Source of the DNA: an uncultured Allomuricauda sp.
GTDB taxonomy: Bacteria > Bacteroidota > Bacteroidia > Flavobacteriales > Flavobacteriaceae
DNA: 64,000 nucleotides
Assembly: GCF_947495325.1 (NCBI RefSeq)
Contig: NZ_CANLYK010000002.1
Span: 1,054,001 to 1,118,000 of the forward strand
Reading direction: 5' to 3'
Position numbers and translations under genes: made by a program. Shown here piece by piece: positions 60,770 to 64,000 of this stretch. The notes under the pieces were generated by a model. It saw nothing but the letters and a program-made list of their open reading frames with translations. It was not told the DNA's origin and searched no databases. Each line of letters opens with the position of its first letter. Positions within the stretch are counted from its first letter, which is position 1.

Positions 60770-61307
60770 AAATGGAATTTACATTGGGGCTGTGTGTTGC
60801 ATGGCCCTTTTGTTTTTTAGTTTTTCCGTAAATAAGATTTCTCCGCGCCTTCAGGAGAAACTAAATGCGGCGGTTCAAACCACCTTTGAAGTTGAAGAAT
60901 TTTCGTTGGATTTAGTTTCCATTAGTTCTAGCTTGAACAGCAAAACTGCTATTGAACTTGGTAATGAGAATTTTTTTAAGGTCGTTCAAAATGAAAAGCT
61001 AATCGGTTACGCCTATCTGGGAGAGGCTCCTAGTATGAAAGATGTTTTTGATTATGTGGTGCTGTTCAATACAGATTTAAGCATAAAGAAATCCAAAGTA
61101 TTGATATATCGTGAAAACCATGGTAGACAAATAGGAAGTCAGCGATGGTTAAAGCAGTTTATTGGTATGGGGGTTGATAAGGTAATACGCTATGGAGAGG
61201 ATGTTGATGCCATTGCTGGGGCAACAATTTCCGCCAAATCAATGACCAAGGCGGTGAATGATGTGCTCAAAAGTGTTGGAATATTGCAGTCTGAAGGAAT
61301 TTTGTAA
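60750..61307 (+). CDS. FMN-binding domain protein
   Basis: This 185-residue protein has an N-terminal anchor or signal (IYIGAVCCMALLFFSFSV). The FMN_bind domain follows, with the covalent-FMN motif DAIAGATISAKSM near the C terminus, where the Ser/Thr after GAT receives FMN. It resembles the periplasmic flavin domains of RnfG/NqrC-type systems but stands alone. Its overlap (20 bp) with DUF6607 and the divergent haem receptor suggests reduction of iron or haem in the periplasm. Confidence 0.9.
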   Translation: MLQKESKNGIYIGAVCCMALLFFSFSVNKISPRLQEKLNAAVQTTFEVEEFSLDLVSISSSLNSKTAIELGNENFFKVVQNEKLIGYAYLGEAPSMKDVFDYVVLFNTDLSIKKSKVLIYRENHGRQIGSQRWLKQFIGMGVDKVIRYGEDVDAIAGATISAKSMTKAVNDVLKSVGILQSEGIL

Positions 61308-61349
61308 AATAGAGTCCTTAAAAGCAATCAAAGAACGGGAAAATTTTAA

Positions 61350-61766
61350 TTAGTCCTTGTATCCTTTTTCTAGCAATCGTTTTGAAATCCACCAATAATT
61401 TCCCGCAGGGTCGGTAATACCACCTTGACGATCTTCATAATCCATGTCTGCAGGTTCAAAAACACTGATTGCTCCATATTTCAAAGCATTTTGATAGATT
61501 GTATCAACATCTTCAACATAAAGATAAAAAGCGGTTCGCATGTTTTCGAACTCACCTCTGGCCTGACTGATCATAAAACAACTATCTCCAATTTTTAGAA
61601 TAACATTTCCAATGTCTCCGGTCTCTTCATCTATAGAGCGGTTTTGTTCTTCGGCATAGAAAGCCTTTTGTAAAAAATCGATTAGCTTCTGAGGTTCGGA
61701 TACAAACAAGTAGGCATTTACTGTATGAAATCCGTCTGGTTTATAGGTGTTGAATGGTGGTTTCAT
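61350..61766 (-). CDS. VOC/glyoxalase-like protein (PhnB type)
   Basis: This 138-residue protein has the beta-alpha-beta-beta-beta layout of the vicinal oxygen chelate superfamily: VNAYLFVSEPQKLIDFLQKAFYAEE, GNVILKIGDSCFMISQARGE, FYLYVEDVDTIYQNALKYGA and FEPADMDYEDRQGGITDPAGNYWWIS. The last block is typical of PhnB-like members. The usual metal ligands are not all evident. It is divergent from the AraC regulator, so it may share its regulation. The substrate is unknown. Confidence 0.88.
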   Translation of the reverse strand: MKPPFNTYKPDGFHTVNAYLFVSEPQKLIDFLQKAFYAEEQNRSIDEETGDIGNVILKIGDSCFMISQARGEFENMRTAFYLYVEDVDTIYQNALKYGAISVFEPADMDYEDRQGGITDPAGNYWWISKRLLEKGYKD

Positions 61767-61834
61767 GAGCTACAATTGAAAACATAAAGAATTAGCACAA
61801 AATAAGTACTTTTATTCATATCGATAAGATACAT

Positions 61835-62692
61835 ATGGTTAGGGATATATTGGACATTAATGATTTTACCATTTTGGTAGAGGAAGCAAATTCAAAGACT
61901 GTCATTGTTGATTCGTGCAGTTTTGATGAGCCATTGATTGCGGTAGCACTATATGGTTCCGGCAATGTCCATTTAGCTATGAAGTATGCGGGCAAAAAGA
62001 AGGAATATGAAAATACGAAGGGACTCGCGCTTTCTTTTTACGCCGATGAAACCGTTGAATGCGTACATACCGTTTCCTCAAAAAAACCTTTGCAATGTAT
62101 AGTGATTGCCACTTCTCCAAAGAACTTGCAAAAATTACCAAATGATGAGGGAGAACTTTTTACTGAACTGCTGGAGCAACTGGTGAACCCTTCCGACCAT
62201 TATGTGGAAGGCCCCCGATTTTTTATGACACCGGAGATGCAACATATTGTCGATGGCATTTTTAACAATTCCTATGAAGGGAAGGCGAAAATGATGTTTT
62301 TTCGAAGTCAAATAACAGCATTGTTATCTCATTTTTTTTGGCAATTATCCACGTTGAAAGATCAAGGAATCAAAAGTGTTGAACGGGAAAAATTGTATAA
62401 AGCCAAAGAAATACTTTCCCAGAATCTGGACACACCTCCTTCACTCACAGAGCTTTCCCGTAAAATTGGACTTAATACCTTTAAACTCAAAAAGGATTTC
62501 AAAGAGCTCTTTGGGGTGCCAGTTTTCAAATACTTACAAAATGAGCGTATGACAATGGCCCATAATCTCATTCGGAATAAAGATGCCACCGTACAAGAAG
62601 CGGCATGGCATGTTGGATACGATAGTTTGAGCTCTTTTTCCAATGCTTTCGCCAAAAAATTTGGTTTTCGCCCCAGCGAAATCAAATCATAA
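61835..62692 (+). CDS. AraC-family transcriptional regulator
   Basis: This 285-residue protein has an N-terminal sensor part (1-175) without a recognised ligand fold. The C-terminal double HTH (about 185-283) shows AKEILSQNLDTPPSLTELSRKIGLNTFKLKKDFKELFGVPVFKYLQNERM and VQEAAWHVGYDSLSSFSNAFAKKFGFRPSEIK, the AraC signature. It probably controls the operon beginning 89 bp downstream, which is preceded by two 13-bp direct repeats. Confidence 0.93.
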   Translation: MVRDILDINDFTILVEEANSKTVIVDSCSFDEPLIAVALYGSGNVHLAMKYAGKKKEYENTKGLALSFYADETVECVHTVSSKKPLQCIVIATSPKNLQKLPNDEGELFTELLEQLVNPSDHYVEGPRFFMTPEMQHIVDGIFNNSYEGKAKMMFFRSQITALLSHFFWQLSTLKDQGIKSVEREKLYKAKEILSQNLDTPPSLTELSRKIGLNTFKLKKDFKELFGVPVFKYLQNERMTMAHNLIRNKDATVQEAAWHVGYDSLSSFSNAFAKKFGFRPSEIKS

Positions 62693-62700
62693 TACTTTTC

Positions 62701-62756
62701 GAACAAATTTTCCTCCTTCTTGAACAAATCTTCCCATACGGGCTGTTCTAGTTTTG
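62701..62756 (+). promoter_or_regulatory. candidate AraC operator repeats and promoter of the 62781 operon
   Basis: GAACAAATTTTCC (62701-62713) and GAACAAATCTTCC (62722-62734) are direct repeats 21 bp apart, two helical turns, as bound by AraC-type proteins. TAGTTTTG (62749-62756) matches the -7 box, 25 bp before the ATG. A CTGTTC/GAACAG dyad (62743-62748, 62773-62778) flanks it. Confidence 0.6.
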
Positions 62757-62780
62757 CTCTGTAATTAAAAACGAACAGTC

Positions 62781-63173
62781 ATGAAAATTTTTAGGGTAAT
62801 TATTATTGGCACATTGATTTGGATTCTAGGGGTAAGTCTATATACCCTGTCATTTTATGTTCCGATTATAGAAGATCCGGAACAACAAGCCAATATGGTT
62901 TTATTCATAGCGGTACTACCGCTGGTCTGGGCAGGGTGTCGGCTATACTATAAAGAGGATAGGAATACCAATGGATATAGTGTTGGACTAGCACTGTTTT
63001 TAACCAGTGCAGTTTTAGATGCTATTATCACTGTTCCTTTTCTGATTATACCAAATGGAGGCAGCTACTATGGCTTTTACACTGATATGGGGTTCTGGGC
63101 GATAGCCTTTGAGTTCATTGCTGTGGCCATATTGTATTGGTACGTCAAGGTCTACGTAAAAAACAAAAAATAG
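62781..63173 (+). CDS. four-helix membrane protein, DUF5367-like
   Basis: This 130-residue protein has four membrane helices (FRVIIIGTLIWILGVSLYTL; NMVLFIAVLPLVWAGCRLYY; VGLALFLTSAVLDAIITVPFLII; AIAFEFIAVAILYWYV). The second-helix motif WAGCRLYYKED fits DUF5367-type proteins as I remember them, though the assignment is tentative. It is the first gene of an operon with DUF1772 and an NAD(P)-binding protein. The function is unknown. Confidence 0.75.
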   Translation: MKIFRVIIIGTLIWILGVSLYTLSFYVPIIEDPEQQANMVLFIAVLPLVWAGCRLYYKEDRNTNGYSVGLALFLTSAVLDAIITVPFLIIPNGGSYYGFYTDMGFWAIAFEFIAVAILYWYVKVYVKNKK

Positions 63174-63197
63174 TATAACCGATTAAAACTATACACC

Positions 63198-63689
63198 ATG
63201 GAAATTTCAATGGGCAATCTTACACTTTTCGCTACCACCTTTTGTTTTGGGTTGGTTGCAGGACTATGTTTTACATGGGGAAACGCTGTAACTCCTGGCA
63301 TTGGACAATTGGATAATCTTGGCTATTTACAATCTTTTCAGAAAATGAATCGTAGCATAGAAAACCCTTTGTTTTTTGTGATTTTCATCGGGTCATTTTT
63401 TATAGGAATCGCTAGCATAGTTACAAATAGAGCTATTTCGCCTGCTCATTTTTGGCTGGTCTTGATAGCAGTTAGCATCTACTTTTTTGGTGTGATTCTG
63501 GTAACTATAATAGGAAATATACCTCTCAATCAGTTATTGGACAAAACAGATTTGGTGGGAAGTAGTCTTGAGGAATTGAAAATACTCCGCAGAAGATTTG
63601 AAAACCCTTGGAATCGTTTTCATACAATTCGAATTATAAGTGCGATTATCTCATTTGCGATGTTGATCATCGCTGGAATAAACAAGTAA
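63198..63689 (+). CDS. DUF1772 (anthrone oxygenase-like) membrane protein
   Basis: This 163-residue protein has four membrane helices. The N-terminal GLVAGLCFTWGNAVTPGIGQL and YLQSFQKMNRSIENPLFFVIFIGSF, followed by TIIGNIPLNQLLDK and a late FENPWNRFHTIRIISAI, match the DUF1772 family. This family includes fungal anthrone oxygenases, but bacterial members are uncharacterised. It follows the DUF5367-like gene by 24 bp. A role in redox stress or aromatic detoxification under AraC control is plausible. Confidence 0.87.
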   Translation: MEISMGNLTLFATTFCFGLVAGLCFTWGNAVTPGIGQLDNLGYLQSFQKMNRSIENPLFFVIFIGSFFIGIASIVTNRAISPAHFWLVLIAVSIYFFGVILVTIIGNIPLNQLLDKTDLVGSSLEELKILRRRFENPWNRFHTIRIISAIISFAMLIIAGINK

Positions 63690-63719
63690 ACAATAATATA
63701 AATATCAAAAATAAGCATT

Positions 63720-64000
63720 ATGAAAAAAAACATTTTAGTATTGGGTGGAAAAGGAAAAACGGGAAGACGTGTTGTGGAACGATTGACTCAAAAAGGGCAC
63801 AATGTACGCATTGGTTCACGATCGGAAAACCCATCCTTTGATTGGGACAAACCAGCAGGTTGGCCTGCAGTATTAGAGGGTATTGAAAGGGTGTACATTA
63901 CCTATCAACCAGATTTGGCGGTCCCCGGAGCCAAAGAAGCCGTTGAAGCATTTGTAAAAGTTGCCAAAGAGCAGGGAATTCAAAAATTGGTCCTTCTGTC
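63720..64000 (+). CDS. NAD(P)-binding protein, NmrA/SDR type, partial
   Basis: The first 93 residues are visible and the gene runs off the window. It begins MKKNILVLGGKGKTGRRVVERL, a Rossmann-fold GxxGxxG dinucleotide loop (GGKGKTG). Then come VRIGSRSENPSFDWDKPAGWPAVLEGIERVYITYQPDL and VAKEQGIQKLVLLS, the atypical SDR pattern of NmrA-like and NAD(P)H azoreductase-like proteins. It is the third gene of the AraC-associated operon, 30 bp after DUF1772. Confidence 0.88.
   Translation, partial: MKKNILVLGGKGKTGRRVVERLTQKGHNVRIGSRSENPSFDWDKPAGWPAVLEGIERVYITYQPDLAVPGAKEAVEAFVKVAKEQGIQKLVLL

Overview
The window looks like chromosomal DNA of a marine Flavobacteriaceae (Bacteroidota) member. This is inferred from the gene families (GSCFA, DUF4230, DUF5522, DUF6607, HmuY/TonB receptor, alpha-2-macroglobulin next to PBP1C, a Bacteroidota-type relaxase and toprim primase), the low GC, and promoters with the Bacteroidota -7 motif TAnnTTTG instead of -35/-10 boxes. 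I cannot name the species.

Positions 1-1752 are the tip of one integrated element: a small ORF and a leftward tyrosine integrase that abuts an attachment repeat. Positions 1753-24078 are a second, complete element of 22.3 kb, bounded by 47-bp perfect direct repeats. The right repeat is the 3' part of an intact initiator tRNA-fMet gene (24035-24107, minus strand); the left repeat is a truncated copy. The second element has its own integrase and excisionase-like HTH gene, an oriT-like region with mobC and a relaxase, a VirD4-type coupling protein, a toprim primase, two HTH proteins of plasmid-replication type, DUF736 and DUF3768 genes, a thermonuclease-like gene and many short unknown genes. 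I find no mating-pore genes, so I call it an integrative mobilizable element (IME) that would borrow another element's type IV secretion channel. Its cargo is a type III restriction-modification operon (XRE controller - mod - unknown 252-aa protein - res) at the tRNA-proximal end, and an unexplained pair, a 456-aa protein coupled to a small lipoprotein, in the middle.

From 24.1 kb on the DNA is ordinary chromosome. It holds agcS-era and der; pbpC with a giant alpha-2-macroglobulin (periplasmic defence and wall repair); two small secreted proteins; a TPM/TPM/LemA/MerR/M23 block divergent from alaS; GSCFA, DUF4230 and an M61-like peptidase; phenylalanine hydroxylase divergent from an Lrp/AsnC regulator; DUF4136, DUF5522, an HExxH membrane protein, an ACC deaminase-like enzyme, a LysM glucosaminidase and hemL; an MFS transporter and a membrane class III cyclase.

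The right end carries an iron/heme locus (TonB receptor - HmuY - DoxX, divergent from DUF6607 - FMN-binding protein) with a candidate iron operator over the receptor promoter. It is followed by a VOC protein and an AraC regulator whose likely target operon (DUF5367-like, DUF1772, NAD(P)-binding protein) lies directly downstream, preceded by two 13-bp direct repeats spaced 21 bp apart. The last gene runs off the window.

The best candidates for something new are the extra protein in the type III R-M operon, the 456-aa/lipoprotein cassette, and the way stacked elements re-supply a terminator to the host initiator tRNA.
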